Source of the DNA: Salminus brasiliensis
Lineage: Eukaryota; Chordata; Actinopteri; Characiformes; Bryconidae
NCBI RefSeq assembly: GCF_030463535.1
Contig: NC_132894.1
Location: forward strand, 12,793,433 to 12,857,432
Length of the DNA stretch: 64,000 nucleotides
Direction of reading: 5' to 3'
Shown: positions 37,166-49,000 of the stretch, piece by piece
Layout: every line of letters starts with the position of its first letter
Numbering within the stretch: the first letter of the stretch is position 1
Notes under the pieces: generated by a model
Told to the model about the DNA's origin: nothing
What the model saw: the letters and a program-made list of their open reading frames with translations, nothing else
Database searches by the model: none
Position numbers and translations under genes: made by a program

Positions 37166-38189
37166 AGGGTAAGTAAAACTGACATGGTTTTCTTTCAGGA
37201 CCAGCATGGCCATATTGTAGAGCTGAGCATCATAACAGTTATCTGTCAGCGGGCCTTGAAGGATTCCCGTTGAGCTCTGATGGTCACAGATGACAGACAT
37301 TCAGAGTCACACATTAAAAACAATAATAATACAGCACACAAGCACAAACAACCAATGCTAAAATCATTTCTTACCACAATTATCACTTCTCTGTTTTCAC
37401 ATTAGCACTCTCCATAACCACTCATGTTTCTCCACATGTGTCTTTTGGGGTCTCAGCCATTCTGTTCATTAAATTCACAGCAGGTGATGAAACAGTGAAG
37501 TCTGACAGCAGTATGAGAGGAAACAAGACAAAAGCAGATGAGAACCACCTCTAAAAAAAACATGTTGAGGTGGACAACTTGGATATCATTAGAACTGTAT
37601 CAGTGTCAAACCTTTAAATGGATGACAGCTAATTTAACAAGCTTAATCCAGCCACACTTGATGCAATATTTGCCATATCAGAACAGTGTGAAGGATTTAT
37701 CTGTTGAATTTCAATAGATACAGAAGAGTGCATATCAGTGGAAGGAAACTAGTGTAATTCACACATAGTAATAAGATAGCTGTGACAGGTCTTGGATAAG
37801 TGTTCGGTGATCATTCTGTCTCTGCTACACCCTCTTCCCCATCGCAAAGCTAAATTATCCAAGTTGAGCACTTTGGCTCATACTGTGAGGTGAACTGTTT
37901 CCATAAATTCCATATGATATCTTGCTAATATGCCTTAACTGATTATGCTAGCTGAGGTCATCAGGAGAAGCATCTGGGTGAACAAAAGTGTGTGGTCAGA
38001 TGTCATCATGCCATTGCTTTTTGGATGTCTTGAAATGTTTGTGTGTGTAAATCCATGGGGAAATCTGATATACGACCATATATGCACAAATGTGTATATA
38101 AATGTGCATATATATTTAATACATATATGTAAGTAGCATTTATTGGACACATGCATAATGAATGTTTCATACATACAGTATATTTGTAT

Positions 38190-38545
38190 GTTTGTCGACA
38201 CCCCTTCTATTAAATGCATTGCGTGCTTTAAGTTGCGCCCATTGCTGACACAGACAAACACAGCTTGTCTAGTCCCTGTAGAGCACGTAGAATAGATTTT
38301 TTGGAGCCCCCCCAGCATTGACCTGTGGAGCAGAGAAACCATGTTGCCTGGAATGATGGCGCTCCAACCAGTGCTTTTGGGATGGGTTGGAGTGGTGATC
38401 ATCCAACATTCAGAACTCCGCAATGCACTTGTCAGTGAAAGCAATCAAATTTTCACAGCAACGCTCCAATTATCTAGTAGAAAGTCTTCTCTTGAAAGTC
38501 CTGCTTTTGTTATTCCAACTTGGTCTGTTCATCCAGAATTATTAT
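38190..38545 (+). mobile_element. MITE family A copy
   Basis: This runs in the same order as 4880-5352: TGTTTGTCGACACCCCTTCT edge, CCCATTGCTGACACAGAC, CAGCTTGTCTAGTCCCTGT, CAGCATTGACCTGTGGAGC, and a CAGCAACGCTCCAATTATCT segment. The right terminal edge is missing or lost in diverged sequence. Confidence 0.65.
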
Positions 38546-39289
38546 TTCCTCAATGCACAGAGCAGCTACAGGGTTCAAAATATGGAGGAAACTAAAAGGG
38601 GACAAAAATGGACATGCATGTTTTTCTTTGGACAACAACAATATGTCCCCTATTTACAAATAGTCCAGTTGGCATAGGTGTCACATATATTTCAACATGT
38701 GACAAATATATTGTTGCTTCAATGGAAGAGCACAGCTCTTAAGATCTATGGAAGACAAGCATCCAGCCTTTTTTCTGTCCTGGCACCAAAGTGATGGAAC
38801 AAACTCTTCAGCGAGTCCTTGGGCAAAGTGTAGTGTCAAGTATTAAGGTCTTCATACTGACATTTTTGTTTAGTAATATCTAAGCTAAGAGGCATCTTTT
38901 GGATCCTAGTCTATACAAACTAGCTAAGGCTATTTTTCTAAGTAAACAATGAAGCACTTTTCTAAGTCACTCTGGAGAAGAGCATTTGCTTAATGCCATG
39001 CATTTAAATGTTAAATGTTAAATAAATTGTAAAAGATTTTATAAGTCATTATGGAGCATTTCTATTGGTCCACACATTATATTTGACTTAATGTAAAGAA
39101 CAACTGCAGATTTACACTATGTTAAAAAAAAAAAAACATTTTTGCCATGACTATGATGATGTTAAATATAAGATAATTTAATATATTCTAATATATGTTA
39201 TACATTAGAAATGTATATTTCTAATGTATAAATCTTTCGACAATCCCCTGAACTGAGTGAAGTTGTATTTAGTAGTTAACCATCTGGTA

Positions 39290-39500
39290 CAGTGAGTCCA
39301 AGAAGTATTTGATCCCTTGCTGATTTTCTTTGTTTGCCCACTAATAAAGACACTATCCTTCTGCACTTTTAATGGTAGATATATTCTAACATGGAGAGAC
39401 AGAATATCAAGACAAAAATCCAGAATATAATTTTAAAGAATATATTTTAATTAATTTGTATTTCAATGAGGAAAATAAGTATTTGATCCCTCTTGCCAAA
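39290..39500 (+). repeat. left inverted repeat of the Tc1-like element
   Basis: This arm holds the outer direct repeat just inside the end and an inner one near 39478-39492. It pairs with 40675-40884. Confidence 0.85.
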
Positions 39501-39505
39501 CACAC

Positions 39506-40642
<1,137 letters not shown>

Positions 40643-40674
40643 CTAACTGGTCTGTAAAAGCCAGAACTGCTAAT

Positions 40675-40884
40675 GAATACTAAGGGATCAAATACTTATT
40701 TCACTCCATGAAATACAAATCAATTAATATATATTCCTTAGATTTATTTTCTGGATTTTCTTTTTAATATTCTGTCTCTCCATGTAAGAATACATCTACC
40801 ATTAAAAGTATGGAATGATCATGTCTTTATTAGTGGGCCAACGAAGAAAATCAGCAAGGGATCAAATACTTCTTGGACTCACTG
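40675..40884 (-). repeat. right inverted repeat of the Tc1-like element
   Basis: This is the reverse complement of 39290-39500 with scattered mismatches and the same two direct-repeat cores. Confidence 0.85.
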
Positions 40885-41784
40885 TATATAAAACCTTCCG
40901 ATGAGCACTCAAACGCAGCATAACCCTTTTTCTACTAACAAGCAGTGATGAAAAGTTGTCATTCCAACATACTCCCTGTCAGTTCACTGCATTGCATCCG
41001 CCATTTTTTAAAAGAACTGTTCCAGACGTGAGTAGCTCCTCCCTTCCTGTTTCGCATTACAGTGTGGTATAACTGTATCCACTGTAACCACACTCAAAAA
41101 TGCGTCTTGGATATTTGAGAATACTCAACTCTGACCCTTTTATCTACACTACATGCCTAATACTCAATAACTAGCTAGTATTAATAATTAGTAAGTTACG
41201 CAGTTAGGAATCACCCATACACTACTGTTTCACTCGCCCCGAACCATGAGGTGCAAACCGTGGCATAAACCGAACCGTGACATTGGTGTACCATCATTGC
41301 CATCATTTGGGAATAATGTTAATAGAGAGGAAACATTGGACCACCATCTGTCAGACAGGTAAAGTCCATCCATCCACCAATCTCAGTATCTGCTTCTTCA
41401 GCGGAGGCAAAATCACATCACTTCAGTCAAAGAGAACCCTGCTGACCACATGCAGAGTCCTTCCTGTTAACTGCCCCATCTCCTCTGTAGCACACCAACC
41501 TAACGTTTAGGTTTCTTGATGTTTGTTGGAGAACTTTGGGTGTGCTCCAACTGTAGATCAATCTGTTATGAAAAGGGTGCACTGTGGGGAAGGCTTAGTG
41601 CAAGCAGCTTGCTGGGGGTCATAAGGTCAGGCTGAGCACATGTGTTCTTGCTGGTGAAGCTTGTCATCCGATGGATTACGTGTATGTCTACTGCACCAAA
41701 CCTGGCAGGCTCCTAATCATCAGCTTTAAGGACGGTACCCCAATACCTCAGCATCAGCCCTCCTACAAATACGACACTGTATCT

Positions 41785-41961
41785 TTAGCTGCACGGCAAG
41801 TAACAGCAACAACAAGACTTCAGGGGAGTTCCACTAATCCCCATTTCTGTTACAGCTTTCTTGCTTTTAGGCCAATTAAATATGATCCTGTCAAACTGCT
41901 GAACAAGTGCAGCCGCTCCAAACAAGAGCATACTGAAAGCAATGCCAACAGCTGTGCCCAT
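41785..41961 (-). CDS. candidate 58-residue single-pass membrane microprotein, unassigned
   Basis: The ATG at 41961 has a strong start context (AAG before, G after). The product begins MGTAVGIAFSMLLFGAAAL, a hydrophobic segment long enough to span a membrane (about residues 3-20). A polar, basic stretch follows (FNWPKSKKAV) and the end is Cys-rich (CCCCYLPCS). I do not recognise a family. The region is not obviously a repeat. A 129-codon frame runs on the opposite strand (41671-42060); it has no recognisable domain, and I judge it less likely to be real. This is a weak call without homology or expression. Confidence 0.25.
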   Translation of the reverse strand: MGTAVGIAFSMLLFGAAALVQQFDRIIFNWPKSKKAVTEMGISGTPLKSCCCCYLPCS

Positions 41962-42564
41962 CTTCAATTAGCTCTAGTTCAGTACATAGGTGGCTTTACA
42001 CGTATTATTCTTCAGAGCCAGAACGACTACATCTATGCCCACTGTCTCATTTTAACTTAATCAAATCTGTCACATAATATGGGGCAGGTTAACTAATATC
42101 TTTGTCCATTAAATTTCTGGATTGAACATTCCCTCACAGATATAACTCACGCTAATGCTGGATCCGTATTAATATTGATCAAAGCCGCTGTAGCAAAATA
42201 CATTCCATTAAACTAAAGGAGCAATGATATTCGAGGTGCGGAATGTCAAGTTTAATCAGAGTGATATTGATCTTGGATACCAGGTTGGGTCGGGACGCAG
42301 GACAGAAAGCTTGGTGCTGGCCAGCCATTCCTTACAGAAGCGTAATGAAAAGCTGGATATTGAGATTCAAGGTTGAATTCATTTGCTTGGAGGACGGCGC
42401 TCTCTGGTCATTTGTAAATGGCATCTGATGGGACAAATTACACTACACCACAAGAACATTGCAACCACAGTACACTGCAAAAACAACAGAATCAAAAGGA
42501 GAACATCCAGGAATTAAAAAAAAAAAATACTGAGAGGTTTTTACACTAAATGTTGAAACAACAT

Positions 42565-42690
42565 TGATGTGAGGATTTGATTGCTTTCAGCCTCTGGAGT
42601 AATAGTGAGGTCAGTTTCATATGTTGGATTAGTTCTGGATCACTGGATGGAGTTCCAGCACTCCACTGAATGTAGTGCTTCACAGCCTAT
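42565..42690 (-). mobile_element. MITE family A fragment
   Basis: Short reverse-orientation remnant: GAGGATTTGATTGCTTTCAG, AATAGTGAGGTCAG, ATGGAGTTCCAGCACTCCA. Confidence 0.4.
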
Positions 42691-42769
42691 GTTATCAGAA
42701 CTTGCCCGTAACTGGGTCGGAGGATTCTTTAAACATCAGACAGATTATGTGTTTTTTTCTGCTATGCAG

Positions 42770-43010
42770 TGACCAATACTTATAAAAAGTGGTTCATGGA
42801 AAGGGCAGCCAGTGAATGAGATTCGACAGGGTCATGGGCGTCTACAAGCTTTAAGCCCCACCTTACAGTTTAAAGGATCTGCTGCTAACGTCTTGGGGCC
42901 AGATACTACAGGATGCCTTCAGAGATCTTGTGGAGTCCATGCCTCAAATGGTTAAATCTGTTGTGGTGACACAAAGATGACTTGATTCGAGTCCAGCGCT
43001 TCTCACTGCC
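42770..43010 (+). mobile_element. decayed Tc1-like transposon, C-terminal fragment
   Basis: Plus-strand sequence such as CATGGAAAGGGCAGCCAGTG, AAAGGATCTGCTGCTAACGT and GGAGTCCATGCCTCAAATGG matches the 3' coding part of a fish Tc1 subfamily (the LVESMP end). It is the same subfamily as the copy at 62813-63300 but keeps the opposite end of the gene. Confidence 0.6.
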
Positions 43011-43754
43011 TAGCCTGGCCAAAAAGACTGTCCATTTTGACAGGAAGAGGACGTTTGACTAACATACACAGTGACCACAGCTTGCTTGTTTGATGTGGCA
43101 TATCAATTAAAAATTCCACGGATACACCTTACTTGTTTTCGCCACAATATCCTGTCCAAGCATCACTGAATATAATTTAGCTGTAAAGGTTCTAAACTTA
43201 GATTAAAATTGAAAATTATACAAAGCTGTAATAATGAGATGTGAAATTTTTGAATGTCTAATATCTTTTTTGAAGATAAAGATTTGATTTTTAATTTAAA
43301 GGTTCTTCACACTTTTACATCTCTGTATGGAACCAAAGGTGGATCTTCTATTCCATCGTTCAAAGCACCTGTATTTTTTAGAATCTACACAGACCTAAAA
43401 AAAACTGATAGTGCTTAAAACACAGTAGATTAGAACCATTTACTTGTGGGCAGAACATCTGAAGTTGAGACCAGTACTACTTCCAGCGGAGAGCTAGCCA
43501 GGGCTAGCTGGGGTAGTGTGCATATAGCAGCAGCAGTTTTAACATAAGGAGGCAATGGGAGAAGCCCAAATGAACCTAATAACAATAACATTAAATATCT
43601 ACATTTCAGATTTTTTAATTCTGGGTATTAGCTCTTATACTTTGTAATACATTTGACACATCTGACTAATGTCCTCATTCATTATAATAATTCTGATTAA
43701 TAGAGTTCATGTATTTAGCTTGGAAGGACTGTGTCTCATCCCCAAACCCACTTA

Positions 43755-43975
43755 AGCAGTTTTCGCAAAGATTCTGACGTTCACCAATGTTTTCTTATTT
43801 GGGATTTGTTCAATTTACAAGGACAGTAGGATTTAACATTATAACAGCATATTTGTGAGCAATTCTGCAGTTTCAAAACACACCATAAATCTGATGTAGA
43901 CTTTGTAAGAACTTTTCTCAAGAACGAATTTAAGAATTCTTTAGGAAGATGTTGGTGAATGAGGCCTGTTGTCTA
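43755..43975. mobile_element. MITE family B, short copy
   Basis: The inverted edges TTCACCAATGTTTTCTTATT and GAAGATGTTGGTGAATGAGG bound about 200 bases. It shares both edges with 13231-13768 and shows what that copy looked like before its insertion. Confidence 0.55.
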
Positions 43976-44879
43976 GTTCCAACAACACAGGCTGGCTTTT
44001 GATTGATTTACCCAAAATTTTAGTGACTGTTACAACAAGCCCCTCAGGCCTTTACAAGTTAGGGGGTTAGTTGTAACATTTGCACTCACTCCACTTTCAG
44101 CTTAATTGTTCTTAAATGGTTGGTGCAAGGTTTAAACAAGGTTTATGGTTTCACAGCAGTCAAACCCTTAACTCAAACTAAAGTATGCAGAAACATATTT
44201 GATTTTAAAAAATACTGAAGATCTGTTCATGCAGATGGTTTTCCGGTCTTCCATGCTAACCAGCACTGTGTCTCCAGGCAGCTGGCTAATCAATTTCCTG
44301 GATTAGCTCAGGCAGGAGGCAGGTGTGGACAGAGCTGGCATGAGCGCAGGAAAAATATTTTCTTGGTTTCAGTTTGACGGGCTCAGCTCAGTTTTAGGAC
44401 TCTGAGATGGGCAAGGGCAAGTGTGGCACAGCTTAGTCCGAAACTGAATTTTAATGATTTGACATAAGCAAGAGATCAGCGTAAAGTTCTATAAAGTTCT
44501 GAATGCAAGATTTGGCTCTGAAAATTACATAACGACTAAAAAAGAAGAAGAATATGAAGAACATCCTCTTCATGAAGTGATCAATGACATTTCCCAAGTC
44601 TCACTTCCGATCAGTGTAAAGGCAAAGTACAGAGTAGCCACGGTGTCGGAGAGCAGTGGCACGCCAGAGAGCCTGGTGTGTAATTAGCAGGCGGGGAGCA
44701 TCCTGTGTCTCTCTTGGCCCCAGATCAAGTCTGCACGCTCAGATCACTTTCAGAGCCATTGAAATGGTTCTCTGCAGAGCATCACTGGACCGTTCACCTG
44801 CTTAGTCATATCGTTTCAAGGTCGTTTCTATCCTGAACATGATCCCCCCCTGCACATACATGCATATATATTTGCTGTA

Positions 44880-44990
44880 ATGCAAAAAAACTTGTATCTC
44901 TATTTTTGACATAATTGTAAATCTGGCAGTTGTTCTTTACATTGTGGCAGAATGTCCTGATATATGGATCAATGGAAATGCTCAAAAATA
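44880..44990 (+). repeat. interspersed repeat family D, copy 2
   Basis: Second copy of the repeat at 36005-36125, directly followed by a MITE family A copy. Confidence 0.5.
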
Positions 44991-45034
44991 ACTGACAGAG
45001 TTTTTTCCTTTCCTTGTGAAGTTGTCATTCAAGA

Positions 45035-45370
45035 GATACAAGGTTGTTGCATGACAACACAATACGGCCACTTCATCCCCAACTCCACAGCGCATTCCAA
45101 AAGTAATGGATGGAGCACCATCATTCCAGAGCTTCACAGCTCAGTGCTGGGGAGCTTTATACCCCTCTATCCTACACCTGGAATTAGTAGCACGGTGCTA
45201 ATAGGTTCATGTTTATCCAGAGAGTCCTACTCTATTGGCAATACTTCTCTACAGGGACTAGACAAGCTGTGTGTGTGTGCACATTTGACCATCTGTGTCA
45301 GTAATGGGTTTAACTTAGCTGAATGCATTCATTAGAAGGGGTGTCCACAAACATTTGGACAAACAGTGCA
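45035..45370 (-). mobile_element. MITE family A copy upstream of chrna4
   Basis: Reverse orientation: CATTCCAAAAGTAATGGATG, CTTTATACCCCTCTATCC, CTACAGGGACTAGACAAGC, and the terminal edge GGGGTGTCCACAAACATTTG at about 45339-45358. It lies about 0.7 kb upstream of the first chrna4 coding exon. Confidence 0.65.
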
Positions 45371-45452
45371 TGCAACTCTTGGCTTATTTGTGGTGGTTTG
45401 CAGGGGCTGAACTTTAAGTGACTCCCTTAGTCGTCTTCTGTTGTAGTCTTAC

Positions 45453-45508
45453 ACATGCACACACACACACACACTCACACACACACACATACACACATAC
45501 ACACACAA
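45453..45508 (+). repeat. (CA)n microsatellite upstream of chrna4
   Basis: Interrupted CA/CT/TA tract of about 55 bases. Confidence 0.9.
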
Positions 45509-45573
45509 TGTAGCTCTCACCACCAGTGCATCATAGTTATTCAGCCAAATAAGGCAAGATTGGAAGGTGGGGG

Positions 45574-45575
<2 letters not shown>

Positions 45576-45646
<71 letters not shown>
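45576..45646 (+). repeat. (GA)n microsatellite upstream of chrna4
   Basis: About 35 uninterrupted GA units, ending some 390 bases before the chrna4 start codon. This may lie in or near the promoter. Confidence 0.95.
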
Positions 45647-45650
<4 letters not shown>

Positions 45651-46035
45651 GGAGGGGGGAAGGTGGGAGACAGTGACAGGGGGAAAGGTAGTGTAAGGAA
45701 CAAGAGAGAAAAAAGCATCACCAGAGCTGTTGCAGTGGATACACAGATTTTTTTAGTGCACCCAGAAGCTGCTGTCTTTTGCCATTTGAGTTTTGAAAGC
45801 TCATTAGATGACTAAAAAGCGGGCATTTAACTGTAACTTCTGCTCCTGATCAATAGTAATTGACAACTAATGGAGAAATGCTACCGGCACAATGATCCAC
45901 TTAGTGCTAAGAGGCAGAACTGCTGAATGAATTGAACCGCTTTGGTCTGTATTTCTTCACGGACGTAACAATTCGAACATTTCCAGACAAAGAAGAACTG
46001 CCAAATTAGCTGACACCCTGCTGAGAGGAGCCAGG

Positions 46036-49000
46036 ATGAGTCCAGCCAGGAGCTTCCAGATCATCCTGATCTTCTACCTTCAGCACAGTTACGGTAACGC
46101 TTCCTGCTCACATACTGACTTCTGATCTTTCTACTGAACTTTTTTTGATTGCTTGTCGGAAGCTGTTTGAGATAGGAAGCTTTGTTTTTTAGTCTTGTAA
46201 GTTTCTGATGTTGGGAAGCTTCTGATGTTCCACAAAGTTTAAAGTAATTCTTTTGACATTGATCTCTTTTTATGTATTCAAATATGCAGAAGAAATAGCA
46301 TGATGTCGAGTCTGACCTTACAATTCACATTGGTCAGATCTGAGAAAAGCTCTGGAGAATGATAATGAGGTTGTTGTTGTTGTTGATGAGACATCTGAAC
46401 AATGCTGTTTACTGGCCTTTCAATTAGCTTGGGGAGCAACTGAAGATCCAGAGAGGCACTGAGGAACTTTTCTGAATGCGTAATCTGACTTGAGAGATAG
46501 GATAAGGAAGGCAGAAGCTAATTGCCTGGTCTCTATATATGCAATAGGAACAAACACACACTTTCGTCTTTCAAAAGTTGGGAATGACTGTCAAACCGTT
46601 TATGTTGCAGATAAATGGATTCTAATATGATGTTAACATAAATTGTAAACAGTATGTCAGAAAGCTGTAAGAATTAAAGGACCAATATCCAGAAGAATGA
46701 GATCTTTCTGCTGATTTTAGAGCATCATTTCTGTTTATTTCTGAATTAACATACTGGGGGGAATTTAAAATGCATACATGGCACACACTGCATTTTTATT
46801 TCTTTTTTGCAGGTAATATAATGGTGAGGTAAAAAGCATGAATGTAGTTGGTGACAGTTGGTGTTCCAGTAGCTTCCAGTTCATGGCAGGTCTTTTGTCT
46901 TGGCGGTTCTTGGGTTGTTCCTGACCATCCGAGCCAATTTCCTCTCAGCCGAGAGTGACAGTTTGGGTCTTCTTCCAGACTTTTGAAGAGGCAACGTTCC
47001 CAATAACGTATATACTTACATTTGCAACAACGTCTGTTTGAACTGATGATCTTGGAATCTGTAGTTGTGTTGAAATGGCTCTAAGAGACACTGCTGAAAT
47101 CTATGATCATCCTTTTCAGATCTGCACTGAGCTCACTGGACCTCCCCATCGTACTGTGTGTCACCCAATCCAATGCGAGTACTGTCAAACAAATCCTTTT
47201 TTATATGTGGACAGAGAGAAGCTACCAGATGTAATCAACCATAATCACTAATAGGAAGTTAAGAGGCCTTGGTCTTGGCAAGTTAAATGAAGTTTCAGAG
47301 CTTTCAGCCTTACTGAACTGGTGTTTTGACTGGATTGGCTGGAATTGATCTGTGATGATTTCAGAATCTCCCTCCAACACAACAACAATTAAACGTTGTG
47401 CAGCAGTTTTGTGTTGTTTTGTTCTCTATCAGAAATGTACCTTTTGTCCTGTTAACATTTTCAGGGGTGGGAGGGAAGAGGGTAACGACAGTAGAAAGAA
47501 CATACGTATAAATTCACACAAAACTGTCCTATGTGTCAACACCAAGTAACAACCCATCCCATATTCTCATGAATCTTGTTTGCTCATGAAAAAAAAAATC
47601 CCCAGTCTACTGCATTAGCTACCATTGCTGCTGGAGCAAAACCACAACCCCAAAATGGAAGCTTTACAGTGAAAGGAAAATATATTGTTGTTTCAAAGTT
47701 AATGTAAATAGATTTTAACAAGTTCATTCATCACAGAATATGAATATGATAAAGTGGTTTATGCTGTTATCTAGTGGGGCAGTGTACAAGGCTGTTTCCT
47801 TTGTTTAGATTACGTAAGAAACTAAAAACCGTCAAAATGGAAGATTTCAGAAGGTTTCTCTACGTCTGTGAGTTTGTATGATATTTTGTTTATTGTGATT
47901 AATACTATTAGTACTCAGACATTACACAGAAACACACCTGCACACAGAAAGGGTTTGACAACACTGCATCCAGCAGACAGCTAGTCGTCATGGCTTTAAA
48001 TTCGAGTTGGGGTATTTGAAGCTGAGAGAAACCGCTGAATGGCATTATGTACATTGGGCAGTGGTTTTCCTTTGGTTTTCACTTGTAAAATGTTCTTTTG
48101 AAATTTTCACCAGTGGATGCATTTTACAGCACGGCATGCGGGGAAGGCGCTGTTACACCCAACTAGCTCCATGTGTCACAATGAACATCAACCACACCAG
48201 CATCATCTTTGCTAATACACACTCGCTCACTCGATTAGAAACAAATGTGGTAAGAGTAGTGGTCGTTTTAAGGCTGTAAGGTAATCGTGCTTTTATTTTT
48301 TTTAAATGTAACTTTCATCTAATTATGTAACTTTTCACTGATTACAGTTGGGGTTTTTTGTATCCTCATTCCATTACCATCCAACACTGAATATTTATCC
48401 AGAATGACTCATATGAATCAAAAAAGGGGTCTTTTCACCACTTTAATCTGCTTGGTTAAATAGCTAGCCATTTAAAGTAATCCTGTGACAAAAAATTACA
48501 ATTACAATTTACACATTCTTCTTTGTCATGGGACCAAGTCCTTGTTGTTCACACAATACTTCAAACTTGTGAGTGATCAGTTTTCTTTTGGGTGCATACT
48601 GCATATTGTTTCAATTTTGAGTAAATATCTGAAGTTATTCGACTGCAGTAGTGTGTGAATACATGTCTATGTGGTTTTCTCTGGCTCTTTCAGTGTGCAC
48701 ACTCACTCCAGCACGTGCCCATGCAGAGGAGAGACTGCTGCAGGTTTTATTTAGCCACTACAACAAGCTCTCTCGTCCTGTAGCGAACATCTCCGATGTG
48801 GTGCTGGTCCACTTCGGCCTCTCCATTGCGCAACTCATCGATGTAGTGAGTTTCAGTGGCACAAATCACAGTCGTTGAAAACTCCAGCACTGTAATACAA
48901 GGCATTAACAGGGTCTGACTTCATGAGCATCACTCTTTATCAAATCATCTGTCGTACAGACTAGACTTGTTTGATCTAAAAATACCAATTCAGACCATTT

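Larger units (their letters stand above)
27400..39285. other. gene-poor interval, no host gene recognised
   Basis: About 12 kb of AT-rich DNA holds no exon series that I could assign. It contains the decayed Tc1 copy at 29880-30545, dinucleotide tracts at 31168-31190, 35407-35476, 36206-36272 and 37105-37165, and the repeat fragments listed separately. A stretch at about 27655-28212 ends in CCAAACTTTTGCATGACACTG and looks like an old DNA transposon end. ORFs here are short and mostly from repeats. Confidence 0.6.

Noticed and set aside
37935-38444. 169-codon minus-strand frame
   Set aside because: Much of it lies across a MITE family A copy and AT-rich DNA; no protein similarity seen.
41671-42060. 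129-codon plus-strand frame
   Set aside because: Longer than the antisense frame, but its product has no domain or membrane pattern and reads like chance translation.
45449-45815. Frames of Thr-His, Arg-Glu and Leu-Ser repeats
   Set aside because: Translation of CA and GA microsatellites.
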